From: Coptis chinensis
Taxonomy: Eukaryota > Streptophyta > Magnoliopsida > Ranunculales > Ranunculaceae
Direction of reading: 5' to 3'
Assembly: GCA_015680905.1 (NCBI GenBank)
Contig: CM027381.1
Location: 20,437,501 to 20,501,500, forward strand
Length of the DNA stretch: 64,000 nucleotides
Numbering within the stretch: the stretch's first letter is position 1; every line of letters begins with the position of its first letter. A model generated the notes under the pieces. The model saw nothing but the letters and a program-made list of their open reading frames with translations. It searched no databases and was not told the DNA's origin. Shown here one piece after another: positions 22,222 to 33,619 of the stretch. The position numbers and the translations under genes were made by a program.

Positions 22222-22917
22222 GAAGTTAGAACTAAAAACATAGTGCATGCTTTCAATAAGCTATATATATGAACACCGTGAGAACTAGGAATTGGGTGAA
22301 AAAATAACTTGATTAAGTGTATTGCATGTATACAAGGATCGCACAGTATGAGTGATGTCTCATGGAACGTAAGTGTCCACCCTTAATTGGGATATAAGCT
22401 GGTAGTGTCCCACCTAAACTTGGTCTTGGAATTAGAATTGCCTAAGGAATAGAATAGTGGACTAACACATGATTAGACTAGGAAATGGAAAACGGAATAT
22501 GGGTGGAAAAACATATTATAAAAATGAATTAAAGTTCTACTTGTTGCAAAAAACAGTAAACGGTAAAGAGATGTCACAAAATTCTGCAAAAATAATCGAA
22601 GTAACAAGCTTAGCCGAAGTAACAAGTCAGAAAAAACTAGCTAAGTAGAGAATGAAGGAGATACAAGCTGAATGGTTTATTCGCAATTAGTTGGGAGAGG
22701 TGCGAATAAGATCTTATGAGATAAAGAAAAGGTATGTCTAACTTGTACGAATTGGCTAAAATTAATAATTGAAAATTGCACCAAAACCATATCAATAGAT
22801 GCAATGACCTGGTGTCGAAATCGTTGAATACCAAGGAATTACCTAAGCACTTGGTGAAAAAACAATGTGTTGTGCAGATGCAAAAACTCCAAGTCAAAAA
22901 GTAGACCACGTGCTAAG
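22222..22917. other. Non-coding interior of element G
   Basis: I see no gene and no element termini here. Short open frames on the minus strand (22,637-22,909) have no recognisable domain. Confidence 0.4.
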
Positions 22918-22922
22918 AGTAG

Positions 22923-23180
22923 TATTGAAGTATACAGGCGTACACCTATCATCTATGTGTGAGTTATAAGCATGCGCCTATCGGTTTGGTCTGTTAAAAT
23001 GGACCATGTTTAGTGTTTCCTATTTTAGTGTATTAGACTTATTTATATGTAACTAAGTGCTATGTAACAGTAGGTTAAGAACCCTAATTCTCTAGCCTCT
23101 ATTTTTAACTTCTTCTTCATCAATACATTAAAACCTTTAGTCCTATGATGTTGTTATGATTCTCCTAGCATCTCACAACA
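22923..23180 (+). repeat. 5' LTR of the copia element
   Basis: 258 bp, with the same length as the 3' LTR and about 20 scattered differences. The first bases read TATTGAA versus TGTTGAA in the other copy. Confidence 0.9.
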
Positions 23181-23190
23181 TGGTATCAGA
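23181..23190 (+). other. Primer binding site of the copia element (iMet tRNA)
   Basis: TGGTATCAGA follows the LTR end directly. It is the standard copia primer site. Confidence 0.9.
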
Positions 23191-23310
23191 ACGTCTGGTT
23201 AGAGATCCATCAAAGACCCTAAAGCTTGAGTCTTGTTTTTCTTTTCAATCTCATTATCTCGCTTCCGCACAACTATCAATCTACCTCTTTGTATTCAAGT
23301 TTGCTTTACA

Positions 23311-24241
23311 ATGGCTGAAGTAACAATTGTTCCAAATACCGATGAGTTTGGAAACACATTTGTTTTCTCTGTTGGTATGACTTCTGTGAAATTGGAGGGT
23401 GTTACCAATTACCTTCAATGGGCAGAAGTCGTTAACGTATACCTTACTGGCAAAGGTAAGGAAACACATCTTACAGATTCACCTGTCACTACAGATGAGA
23501 AATCAAAGGTGACTTGGACAAAAGATGATGCCTTGGTTAAGAATTTTTTGTGGAATACTATGGAAAAAGATGTATACAATAGTGTTCTTTTTTTTAAGAC
23601 TTCTAAGAAAATCTAGGAGCATCTACAAGAATCGTATTCTTAATCTCAAAATACATCTCGTATCTTTCAGTTGTATGAAGATATATTTGATCTGAATCAA
23701 GGAGATATGTCTATTTATGAGTATTATAATTCTCTTCGCAGCAAGTGGAAAAAAATTAAATATTTATCATCTGTTGACTACAGATATCACTTAGCTGAGG
23801 AAACAAAGAGAGGAATTTTGTGTCTCTAAATTTTTGTCTGGCCTACGTCCTAAGTTTGCTAATGTGAAGGCTCATATGCAAGCCGAATCAAAACTCCCAA
23901 CTTTGTCTTAAGCTTATTCTCGTATTTCTCGTATTACTTCTCCTTTAAAATCCACTGACAATGCAGCCTTATTAGTTCCTCCAAGTAACAACAACAATAC
24001 CTTTTCCTTTGGTCGAGGTAGTGGAGGTAGAGGTGGCAGAACTAGTCGTGGACGTGGAGGAGGTCGTAGTAGCCAGGGGAGTGGATGAGGTCGTGGTATT
24101 GGTGGTTGGCCACCATGTGATCATTATAGGTGCACAAATCATGGTTCTGATTTTTGTTGGGAAGCATTTGGACGACCAGCACTGTCCAAAGCCAACAATG
24201 CCACAGTTTCTGATAACAGGGATACAGATTCAATCCTAAAG
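23311..24241 (+). pseudogene. gag: Gag of the copia element
   Basis: The start is ATG 23,311 (MAEVTIVPNTDEFG). The first 100 codons are open and hold SVKLEGVTNYLQWAEVV and DALVKNFLWNTM, the pattern of copia Gag (UBN2/Retrotran_gag families). A TAG stops the frame at 23,614. Homology continues through stops to a Gly/Arg-rich part near 24,015-24,105 and a degenerate zinc knuckle (CDHYRCTNHGSDFC) near 24,117-24,158. Confidence 0.82.
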
Positions 24242-25640
24242 GTGCAAGATGACCTTGCAGCCCTCATGAAAAGGATACAATCTATTCCAGCTAGTTCTTT
24301 GAGTTCGTTCAATGCTCCCACAACAACTCTAGTCAAATCAGGTAATATATGTTTTCATACTAGTGAAACCAATTCTTGGGTCAATGACTCAGGAGCTTCT
24401 AATCATATGACAGGTAACCCTCAGTTGTTTTCCACTATTGATTACACTAGTAGAGTATCATATGTTACATTAGCAAATGGTGCTAAAGCTAAGATTCTTG
24501 GTCGAGGCTCCATTCAGCTAACTCCTCATGTGTCTTTTGTCTCTGTCTTGCTTGTTCAAAGTTTTCCTTTTAATCTCTTATCCGTTCATAGTCTCACCCA
24601 ATCACTTAACTGTTCTATCATGTTTTCCTCTACTCATGTTGTTTTTCAGGATTTGCAAACAAAGGAACTAGTCGGTAGGGGGTATGAGCGAGGTGGCATC
24701 TACTACTTTCAAAGTGTTCTTGGGTAGCCTCAACAAAAACATGCCCTTATAGTCTCTGTCTTTGCTTCTCTATGGCATAGGCGGCTTGGTCATCTACCTC
24801 AAAAGATTCTACGTTGTCTAGTCCCTAGCATTCCTGCAAGTGTCCAATCTTTTCAGTGTGAAGTTTGTGAGTTAGCTAAACATCATCGTGCTACTTACAA
24901 AACTAGTTTAAATAATTGTTCAAGTGGTCCTTTCCAATTAATTCATTCCGATGTTTGGGGTCCATGTAGAACCATTGACCTCTTGGGAGCCAAATATTTT
25001 ATTACTTTTATTGATGATTTTTCTCGTGTTTGTTGGATTTAGATAATGGAGAATCGTTCTCAAGTCTTTCCTGTTTTCCAGAAATTTTATGCTGAAATCA
25101 CTAATCAATACTCTGCAAAGTTGAAAGTCTTTAGGAGTGATAATGTCAGGGGTTATGATTCTGCTCTATTTAAATGTTTCTTTGTTGATAATGGTATTAC
25201 TTATCAAACCTCTTGCGTTGACACCCCACAACAAAAGGTTGTTGAGAGAAATAATCGTCCTCTTTTTTATGTTGCCCGTAGCTTAATGTTTCAAAGCAAT
25301 CTTCCAAAGTTTTATTGGGTAGAGGCAATCCTTACTGCCACATATTTGATTAATCGTATGACTTCTTCAGTGTTAGGTGGAAAAACTCCTACGTATGTTC
25401 TCTTTCCTAGTCAACCATCTTTTTCTCTTACTCCTAGGGTGTTTGGGTGTGTTTGTTTTGTTCATAATCTTTAACCTAGTTGTGATAAATTAGACCCTTG
25501 TGCTACTAAGTGTGCCTTTCTTGGGTATTCTTGTACACAAAAGGGTTATAAGTGTTACAATCCTCACCTTCGGAAGTGTTATGTTTGTGCTGATGTAACC
25601 TTCTTTGAGGATGTATCGTATTATTCTCTCAAGGGACAGG
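24242..25640 (+). pseudogene. Protease and integrase of the copia element
   Basis: Protease: WVNDSGASNHMTG near 24,380 has the DSGA active site. Then come the GAG-pre-integrase words LWHRRLGHLP near 24,770 and CEVCELAKHH near 24,860 (zinc-binding HHCC). The integrase core has HSDVWGP near 24,947, FRSDN near 25,130 and VVERNNR near 25,240, giving the D, D and E positions. A stop lies after DDFSRVCWI (25,040) and another at 25,472 after FGCVCFVHNL, followed by CAFLGYSCTQKGYKCY. The frame is thus broken at least three times. Confidence 0.88.
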
Positions 25641-27498
25641 TGTCTAAAGAACCTTTCGAGGAAGTTTTGCATTCTCCTACTCCAGTACTGGATGAGGGCA
25701 CTGTTGACTTTCCAAGCCCAATGGTGGAAGAGCACACAAGTTCTGCACATATACCTGATGGGCGCGCACCTATTACTGTAGCACAAACTGAGGGCACGCG
25801 CTTACTTAATTCAGCCCAACTGGATCATGTGCCCTCGCCTCCTTGCTCACCTTTGCCCCCACCTCTTGCGCCTTTGCCTACTGATCCTCTTGCTCCTTCT
25901 GCACTTTACATTCCTATTGCTCTCGGAAAGTTGGACACCCTCCTAGTAGCACATGTCTTCCTTGTTGGTATGCTTAATATTTTATTTTTCAGTTTACCTC
26001 TCATGATCATTTGCCACCTCCTATCAAGGCATTTGCTATCTCGTTGCTCTTTGTCTCTTTGCCTACTAATTACAGAGACGCCTTATCTCATCCTGGCTGT
26101 AGGCAAGCTATGGAGGAGGAGTTGAGTGCATTGTACTATAATCAGACTTGGGTGCTTACTCCTCTTCCTCCTAGGAAGACAGTGGTTGCTTGTAAGTGGG
26201 TTTTCACAGTCAAACACAATCCAGATAGCAATGTCTCTCGTTTAAAAGCTCGGCTAGTTGCTAAAGGTTTCACTCAGATATATGGTATTGATTACTCTGA
26301 GACTTTTTCTCCTGTGGTGAGTTAGACTCTATGTGTATTGTTATCTCTCTTGCAGTCAATTACAACTGGCCTATATACCAGTTAGTTGTGAAGAATGCAT
26401 TTTTGCACGGTGGCCTACAGGAAGAAATATATACGGTGCAGCCTCCTGGTTTTGTTGTTCAAGGGGGGCAAGTATGTTCATTACAAAAGTCTTTGTATAG
26501 GCTCAAGCAATCTCCTAGAGCTTGGTTTGCAAAATTCAGTTAGGTGGTAATGGCTAATGGCATGACTCGATGTGAGTATGATCACTCTGTATTTTATAGG
26601 AAAACCGAGCAAGGCATTATTATCTTAGTGGTTTATGTCGATGATATTGTTGTTACTGGTTCTGATAAACAAGGCATTGCTCGTATGCTCGTCTCAAAAT
26701 TAATCTCTCAAAGAATTTTCAAACCAAAGACCTTGGAGAAATGAAGTACTTCTTAGGCATTAAAGTCACGTGGTATCCTGGTGAAATTCATCTTTCATAG
26801 CGAAAGTATCAACTGGATCTGCTCAGTGAGACTGGTAATCTAGGAGCACGACTAGTGGAGACTCCTATGGTTCCGAACAACAAACTACTGTTAGTGTAGT
26901 ATCTCAGTTTATGCATATGCCCAGAGTTCCTCATTTTTAGGTTGTTATTCGCATTGTGCAATACTTGAAAGGTTCTCCAGGGAGTGGACTTGTCTATCAT
27001 TCAAATGGTAATCTTGATGTTGTTAGATATGCCAATGTTGATTATGCAGGGTCAGTTTCTGACATAAGATCTACTACTGGGTACCGTACCTTTTTGGGAG
27101 GTAATTTGGTCACCTGAAAGAGCAAAAAGCAAACAGTTGTTGCCAAGTACAGTGCAGAGGCCGAGTATAGGGCTATGGCTCAAGGCACTAATGAATTAAT
27201 GTGGATACGCAATCTGTTACATGAGTTGGGTTTCTCAGTTTAGTTGCATATACCACTCTATTGTGATAATCAAATAGCCATTCATATTGCCTCCAACCTA
27301 GTATTTCATGACAGGACAAAGCACATCAAAGTGGATTGTCATTATGCCAGGCACAAAGTTGAAACTAAGGAGATACAGACTCCTCATGTCGCGTCCAAAA
27401 ATTAGTTGGTCGATATCTTCACAAAGCCACTGTTTCGTCCAGTATCTACTCATCTTTGCAGCAAGCTGGGCATGAGTGATATCTATGCTCCAACTTGA
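25640..27498 (+). pseudogene. Reverse transcriptase and RNase H of the copia element
   Basis: A Pro-rich linker (25,640-25,920) leads to RT: ACKWVFTVKHN and ARLVAKGFTQ near 26,190-26,280, VVKNAFLHGGL near 26,385 and the YVDD box (LVVYVDDIVVTGS) near 26,630. RNase H follows: YANVDYAGS near 27,035, AKYSAEAEYRAMAQ near 27,150, [11 protein letters not shown] near 27,260 and DIFTKPLF near 27,415. About 150 bases of family sequence are missing near 26,880-26,910. Stops at 26,323, 26,541 and others. Confidence 0.88.
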
Positions 27499-27504
27499 AG
27501 GGGT

Positions 27505-27762
27505 TGTTGAATTATACAGGTGTGTGCCTATCATCTGTGTGTGAGTTATAGGCGTGCGCCTATCGGTTCGGTCTGTTAGAATGGACCGTGTTTAGTGTTT
27601 CCTATTTTAGTATATTAGACTTATTTATATGTAACTAAGTGTTGTGTAACAATAAGTTAAGAACCCTAATTCTCTAGCCTCTATTTTTAACTTCTTCTTC
27701 ATCAATACATTAAGACCTTTAGTACTATGATGTTGTTATGATTATCCTAGCATCTCACAACA
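27505..27762 (+). repeat. 3' LTR of the copia element
   Basis: 258 bp, from TGTTGAATTATACAGG to CTCACAACA, followed by the target duplication AGTAG. Confidence 0.9.
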
Positions 27763-27767
27763 AGTAG

Positions 27768-28037
27768 CATGCCTTAATGCAACAAGAATCTAACTGATGA
27801 GGCACTTGATAACCTGAGTCATTATTTATATGAGTTCTAATTAATGATAAGCTGAATAAAAAAAAAGTAGAAAGAGGACTTAGGATAGTGTAGTTATATG
27901 GGCATAAAGAGAAGAATAATACTCTATATGTAGGAATAATGATGAAAGGTGTAGATGTTATTGTTAACTGAAGAAAGGTGTAGATAGAAGTTTATATATA
28001 TTCAATCTTGTTTTTTTTTTTTTTGGTTTTTTTTTTA
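27768..28037. other. Non-coding interior of element G
   Basis: AT-rich, with a poly-T tract at about 28,010-28,035. No gene seen. Confidence 0.4.
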
Positions 28038-29093
28038 CTGATATTGAATCTGAATGTTGACTTGGTAGAAAAAATAGATGATGAATGGGAACGTAAGGTT
28101 AGAGACCGACGTCCAGAAAAGGGTCCTTGCGTGCGAGCGAGAAAAATAAAAGAACCAGATCGTAAAGGAAAGAATGATAAAGAATGTGGGGGCTACTATT
28201 CGAAAAGCAATGGATAAAGAAAAAGTATCGTTCACTGTGGATGAATTGGAAAAATCCTTTAAGTGTGACCAAAACACGGAAAATTTCGGAGAATATGACA
28301 AAGCGGTGTCAATGATTTTCGACAGCATGAAACAGGTATGCTAGTATTTGTTATTAGTTATTTTAAAATTTTGGTTAAGTTAGAAAGCCTAACTAAAAGT
28401 TTGGAACTTTTGTCGCAAGTCGAAATGGTGGAATTATGAGCAAAAGATATCAACGAAAAGTCTGCGAAGAAAAGTTTCAAGTGGAAATAGCTCAATGCCT
28501 TAGAAAAAAATTAAGAAGCTGAAGAAAAGTTTAGCTTAGGAAGATCAGCTCAATGCATGTTTCAATGCCTTAGAAAAAATAATGAAGCTGGCAAAAAGTT
28601 TCGCTCGGAGAGATTAGATCAATGCTTTAGAAAAAATAAGAAGTTGGAGAAAATTTCGCTCAGAAATTTGACGTAATGCGAATTTTCGCCACACTGAGAA
28701 ACGGCGGTATTACGAGCAAAATATATTCACAAAGAGTCGACCGAGAAAAGTTTCACGCAGAAAGGTGTCAATTAATGTCGTAGAAGAATTAAAGAAGCTG
28801 ACAGAAGTTTCGTTGAGAAAGATCGGCTCAATGCCTTCAAAAAAATAATGAAGCTGTCGGAAAGTTTCAATTCACTCGGAAAGATTCGCTCAGATAAATC
28901 GGCTCAATGTTTAGAAAATAATGAATTCGGAAAATAGTTAACCGAAAGCGCTAAGCAAAGCGAATATAGATTTTGAAGAAGAAAACGAAGATTTAATCGA
29001 GTGACCGTAAGACAATTGACAAAGACTTTAACAGAAACGAGAGATCAACTAGAACGTGAAATGATGAATTACAAAGATTTGTACGAGTTATAT
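28038..29093 (+). pseudogene. Antisense ORF remnant of element G (charged, coiled-coil-like)
   Basis: Plus-strand coding-like sequence lies antisense to G between its integrase remnant and 3' LTR, the same place as the spliced gene of D. One stretch reads IRKAMDKEKVSFTVDELEKS and ends at CATGAAACAG/GTATGC (28,335/28,336), a good splice donor. Another, near 28,985-29,093, reads QLTKTLTETRDQLEREMMNY. Between them are irregular 55-75-bp repeats with GAAGCTG...AAAGTTTCGCTC...AATGCCTTAGAAAAAATAA. After element H the frame seems to resume at 33,362 (SMRKAGKEHWIFPNK, stop near 33,412). No family is recognised. Confidence 0.45.
28440..28930 (+). repeat. Irregular tandem repeats in the antisense ORF region of G
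   Basis: Units begin GAAGCTG or GAAGTTG at about 28,517, 28,587, 28,641, 28,795 and 28,850 and share AAGTTTCGCTCRGAAAGAT and TTAGAAAAAATAA words. The spacing is uneven (54 to 154 bases). Confidence 0.6.
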
Positions 29094-29164
29094 TACACCA
29101 TAACAAGCTATTACTAACGGAAAAAAAGCGTTGCAAATAGGGCGTGGGTAAAGTGTTAGAAATG

Positions 29165-29340
29165 TTTGCAACGGTTAAAAAGCGTTGCAAACCAAAATTT
29201 TCAACGGTTATTAACCATTGCAGAGTGACAATTACTAACGGTTAAAAAGTGTTGCAAACCAAAATTTTCAATGTTTATTAACCGTTGCAGAGTGACAATT
29301 ACTAACGGTTAAAAAGTGTTGCGTAGCTTGATTTGTAATG
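29165..29340. repeat. 67-bp subterminal repeats of element H
   Basis: Units carrying AACGGTTAAAAAGYGTTGC begin at 29,170, 29,237 and 29,304. Confidence 0.8.
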
Positions 29341-29349
29341 ATTATTGAT

Positions 29350-31398
29350 GGCTGCTTTAATATTTATTTTTTGCTTTGCAATGGTTTATAACCGTTACTA
29401 ATGTGTTGATATGGTAAAAATACAATCATTTTAAATTTTTTTTCCTGCCCTGAACCTGCACCTCCTGGTTTCATATAGAAGCAAATAAAATTACCAATGT
29501 TTTTTCATACCATTTGACAAGTAAAATAAACACAAGCAAACGCCTGAAAAAATATACTATATTCATTAAATCATATATATAACTTCAAAAGAGTTTTGAG
29601 GGTTACAAATTCAGATTTACTAAGGGTTACAAATTTCTATACGATTTTCCAAGCAATCCCAAATCTTCAAAATGCAATAACAAGCATTAGTGACAATGGC
29701 TTCACTCAATAGAAATCCTAGTACCGCTCCACAAAGCCCATCTAATTCCAAAAAAATCACAAAACAAATAATGAACTCATAAAAACAATCATACTAATTA
29801 AATTCATGCAATTAATTAAATACTCCCCCCCCCCCCCTATCTCGACGACATAAACAATGATTAGATAAAATCGGTGCATAAAAAGTATTGAAACATATGG
29901 TTCAAGAAGAAACCAGAAAAGTAGCAAGCTTTTGGTTTTTATTAATTTAGTTTTATACTCCTTGAATTGTGAGAAAGAAGGCCTAAGGGATTTCTAAGTG
30001 AACAGACATACCACTAAAGGAATGTGGGCCAAACATGGCAGCCACCACCATCATGAACTGCTTGTGAAACCAAACCCATAGACATACCAATTCACAAACC
30101 AGATTGAATTTGCTAGCACCTACACCAATTCCAACACTAGCCTCAAATGTAATGTGAAAAATGGACTTCCAATGTAAACCCCAATTCTCAAAATAAAATA
30201 AGATTTTATCATATTACAATCAATATGAATCAACTTGTATAGTCACTTCAATCTTGTTTACTAACAAAGTAAGAAAGGCCAAAAAGCAACCAAACAACAT
30301 TCTCACTGTTTATTTTTTATTTAGTCTTTTTTTTAATAATTCTCACAATGTTTATTGTGACCTGTTAAACATCACCATGATTCTTTAGAAACTGAAGTAT
30401 GGAGTTAGACAACGCCCTATTGTAACAAAGTGCTAATCTTTTCAAACATCTTGTAAACTGAAATTCCAAACAGAAACCCAAATCACAGAAAAAACACACC
30501 ATTAGCAAGAGAAAACCCCTAAATCTAAGAACACAAGTTCCTTCAATAATTTATTTTAAACCAAGAGCTTCAAGAAAATAAAAAACACACTTTTAAACCA
30601 AGGAAAATCAAAACAATACCTAGATACTAAATTCAAGCAAATTAGCTAATAAAGCAAAAATCGATACAGTATAGAGATATTAAATTCACGAAAATAAGCA
30701 AATAAAAAGTGCACCTTGAAGCAATCAAAATCAAACGACATTGTTTGCCTAAATGCATGAAAGTGCACTTTCACACCCCTACAAACAAACAAGTAAAGTT
30801 TTAGCTTAACAGCAACACCAATAAGCAAACAATAACATTTCATTAATTACCTTGATGGCAATGTAGTGAAATCCATTTCCCACTGAATCTTTAGCAAAAT
30901 TGGACCACTCTTGATATGAAACTTGAAGTCAATTCTCATCCACGGATTTTCTCTCTCTAAGAATCAATGCCTCATATCTTAATGTCAAACAACTCTGCCA
31001 AAGTCAACGAAATTAATACAAATCTATTCAAGAGACCAGTAATGCCAAAGAAAGAAACATTAAATTACCTCAAACTACTACTAGAAACTTGAAACAAAAA
31101 ACATTAAAACGAATATATTGAATAAGCATTTGTCATGAAAGAGCAACTATGCCCTATTATGGAAGAACTAAACACATGTATAAAATAGAAACCTTTCTTT
31201 CCAACCTTTTCCTTTGAAAAAAAAAACAGCCTAAGACGTGCTGATCAACTATTAAACTTTCAATCTGAACTCTAATAGGAGATCATTAATCATAAACACC
31301 TCAAGCAATCATTCCTAAGTTGAATCCACTCTCTCTCATTTATTTTTCCCTATTTTATATTTTTTTAGCCACAAACTACAAGATATAGTTTACTTTTT
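29350..31398. other. Interior of element H without a recognised gene
   Basis: AT-rich. A poly-C tract lies at about 29,825-29,837. The minus strand near 30,190-29,990 can be read as a hydrophobic stretch that could be another captured exon, but I cannot assign it to a family. Confidence 0.35.
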
Positions 31399-32672
31399 TC
31401 AAACTAACGATTTTCTTTCTTCATCTTCGTCCATAGTGCCCAATTGAACCTTCTTTTCTTTGAACGAGGGCTTTGATGGGTCTCTTACATTTCTCTTTTT
31501 GTTCGAGTTGTTATCTAGCACCAGCTTCATTGCAATTCCCATGGCTATGAGTATGAGGCCTATCCCATGCTGCCCCGTTAATGACTTTGGGAATATCAGG
31601 TAAGATAGTAATAATGTTACTGTTTATATAGATATTCGAAAAATAAATAACTAAATGTTATCTATAATAAAAAAAAAATTATAAACATCTAACAAAATTG
31701 TAACATTAAATCCAGTCAAGACATAAAAATAAAGGCGTACCATGGCAGTTGTTGCGGCCCCAAAGAGGGCAATGAGCAACAAAACTGAGACTTGGCCGAT
31801 GAACGTGGCCATTGCTTCAAACACGAGCACCCCATAAACATAAGGATGCTGCAAAATGATATTGATTGTCAAGCAAAAAAAAGAAACAAAAAACTTGCAA
31901 CTTGCAACTTTTTTGTTTTTCAAATAGAAAATGAGAAGATTTCTACCACCTAGCTTTCACCCCTGGTGAGAAGACTGAGAACTTCTCCAAACAAATTGCT
32001 GGGCTTATACAGACCTTACATGACTATTAAATTATATCTACATTAACGAGATTGTAACTAGACTTTGGGTTGGGACGCAGTTCCAACCCCACTCGTGATC
32101 TGATATTCAATTTGTAACTATTTGACCAATTAACAGGGTAGTTCTAGGAGCATAATCATTAAGAGCAATAGCCACCTGTCATTAGAGGATAAAGAGCAAT
32201 AACCACCTGTCATTAGAGCAATATTAAATTTTATATTGGAATTACATTTGCATTTAAGGTTACAGTTATTCATAGTTCTTAAAATTAACCAATAGGCCGA
32301 TGTTGTGATTTACAAAACACTGATTAATTGCATATATGATTTACCTTTGTGGATTTGAACATGAGCTGAGCGAGATAGTTAAGGAAAGCCAAAGACCCTT
32401 TAGTGAGGTCGTGTGAACCCATAAGAACGACGGACAGTTTCAAATAAGTCTTCCAAGGATTAACCATTTGCTTGACTGTGAAACCTTGGAAGTGAATAAG
32501 TATCAAATAAACAAATCCCTAGATGAATGGGAAGTACCATCCATAGCTGAAAAAACAACAAAACACTCAATCTCATCAGAAAATCATTCAATGCAACAAT
32601 AATACACAAGTTAGAACCAATTAACAAAGATGGACTGACAAACCTGAATTGTAGCCGATTATAAACATATTC
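31399..32672 (-). pseudogene. Captured UDP-galactose/UDP-glucose transporter-like gene fragment
   Basis: Exons of a Golgi/ER nucleotide-sugar transporter (UAA/NST family) lie inside element H with splice sites still visible. Exon 32,672-32,644 (EYVYNRLQF) is followed by 32,546-32,345 (SYGWYFPF, then [38 protein letters not shown]; one stop after FPFI). Next is exon 31,848-31,741 ([28 protein letters not shown]) and the last exon about 31,621-31,399 (VTLLLSYLIFPKSLTGQHG, then a Lys-rich tail and TGA). Each join has AG/GT at the expected place. The exons between, including the TTARK segment, and the 5' exons are missing. It was copied from genomic DNA, not mRNA. Confidence 0.82.
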
Positions 32673-33351
32673 CTGAAATAAAATAAAAAACTTAAAATGA
32701 ATTACAGATGGTAGAGCTTTAATCTTAAAATGAATTACATAAAGTTTACAGATGCTAAAGCATAAAAATCATAGAATTGAGGAAAAGGGGCACCTTTAAT
32801 AGCTTCTAAAAGGAGTGGGGAGAGAAGTTCTGCGAGTAGATATCAACGAAGGAACAGCTAGTTCAATTTCTCAATTTGTTGAAGTTCAAGTTCCTGTTGA
32901 TGTCGAGATCTTCAATTGAAGTTCCAGATTTCAATTTAGAAGTAAACACTTAGATGACCAAAAAGATTCATGCTGCCCTAGGGCATATTCGCGATTAAGA
33001 AGACAGCTAAAGTGTTTGTAACTTAGCGTAGCATATTTTAAGTTTTCACTAAACTAGGGGCAGGACCGAGCAAATAGAGTTAGGGTTCTTGTGTGTGGGT
33101 AGAGAGTGAGAGAGTATACTGGAGAGCCGAGCGGAGAGAGAGAGAGAGAGAGGAGAGAAAGTAAAGTTATGTTTTATATTTCTAATTTGCAACATTTCTC
33201 ACACAATTTTTAAGTGTTAGCAATTAATTCCTAAAATTCACCGAAATAAAGTAACGCTTTATAACATTGCAAACGCTTATATAGCGTTGGCAACTTGCTA
33301 ACGGTAAGTAACCGTTGCAAAGCAAAAAAAGTCCGTGTTGCAAATATCCTA
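32673..33351. other. 5'-side interior and subterminal region of element H
   Basis: A (GA)n tract lies at about 33,138-33,160. GCAAC/GCGTTG subterminal words occur from about 33,185 to the end. No gene seen. Confidence 0.5.
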
Positions 33352-33412
33352 TTATGGTGTAGGGTCTATGCGAAAAGCTGGTAAGGAACATTGGATTTTC
33401 CCAAACAAATGA

Positions 33413-33619
33413 TTATGTGATTGTGTGAATGTAATACCATAGAGCTAAAAATTATGTTGATGAAAAATAAAAATAAAGTATGGGTTTTGGTATTGAATAT
33501 TGTTGTTATGTCAGAGAAAATATCTGCGGAAAACTGACAGTGTTATTGATTTATGTAGTTGAAATGGAATAGAACGAGACGCCCCCATGTAGAGAAAAAC
33601 GCCCTTAATGCTAACTGAA
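33413..33619. other. Short non-coding stretch of element G
   Basis: No gene or repeat recognised. Confidence 0.35.

Larger units (their letters stand above)
22923..27762 (+). mobile_element. Ty1/copia element
   Basis: A complete-length copia element of 4,840 bp. The LTRs are 258 bp each (22,923-23,180 and 27,505-27,762), ending CTCACAACA. The perfect target duplication AGTAG lies at 22,918-22,922 and 27,763-27,767. The iMet primer site TGGTATCAGA is at 23,181 and a tract 'gaaggggt' precedes the 3' LTR. Order gag, protease, integrase, RT, RNase H is the copia order. Many in-frame stops and an internal deletion in the RNase H region make it inactive. It sits in G. Confidence 0.92.
29094..33361. 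mobile_element. Non-autonomous TIR DNA transposon H (CACTA-like) with captured gene
   Basis: The ends are TACACCATAA (29,094) and the inverted TTATGGTGTA (33,352-33,361). Both ends have GCAACGGTTA/GCGTTGCAAA subterminal words: three copies at a 67-bp step at 29,170-29,340 and several near 33,255-33,345. Such subterminal arrays are typical of CACTA elements. A 3-bp target duplication is not evident, so the exact ends and superfamily are uncertain. No transposase is seen. It carries transporter exons at 31,399-32,672 and sits in the antisense ORF of G. Confidence 0.65.

Noticed and set aside
24009..24239. Val/Glu-rich plus-strand frame in the copia element
   Set aside because: It is the Gly/Arg-rich Gag tail read in the wrong frame.
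29825..29837. Poly-C tract as a possible quadruplex or terminator
   Set aside because: A single homopolymer run; similar runs at 56,808 and 58,671 are also isolated and without context.
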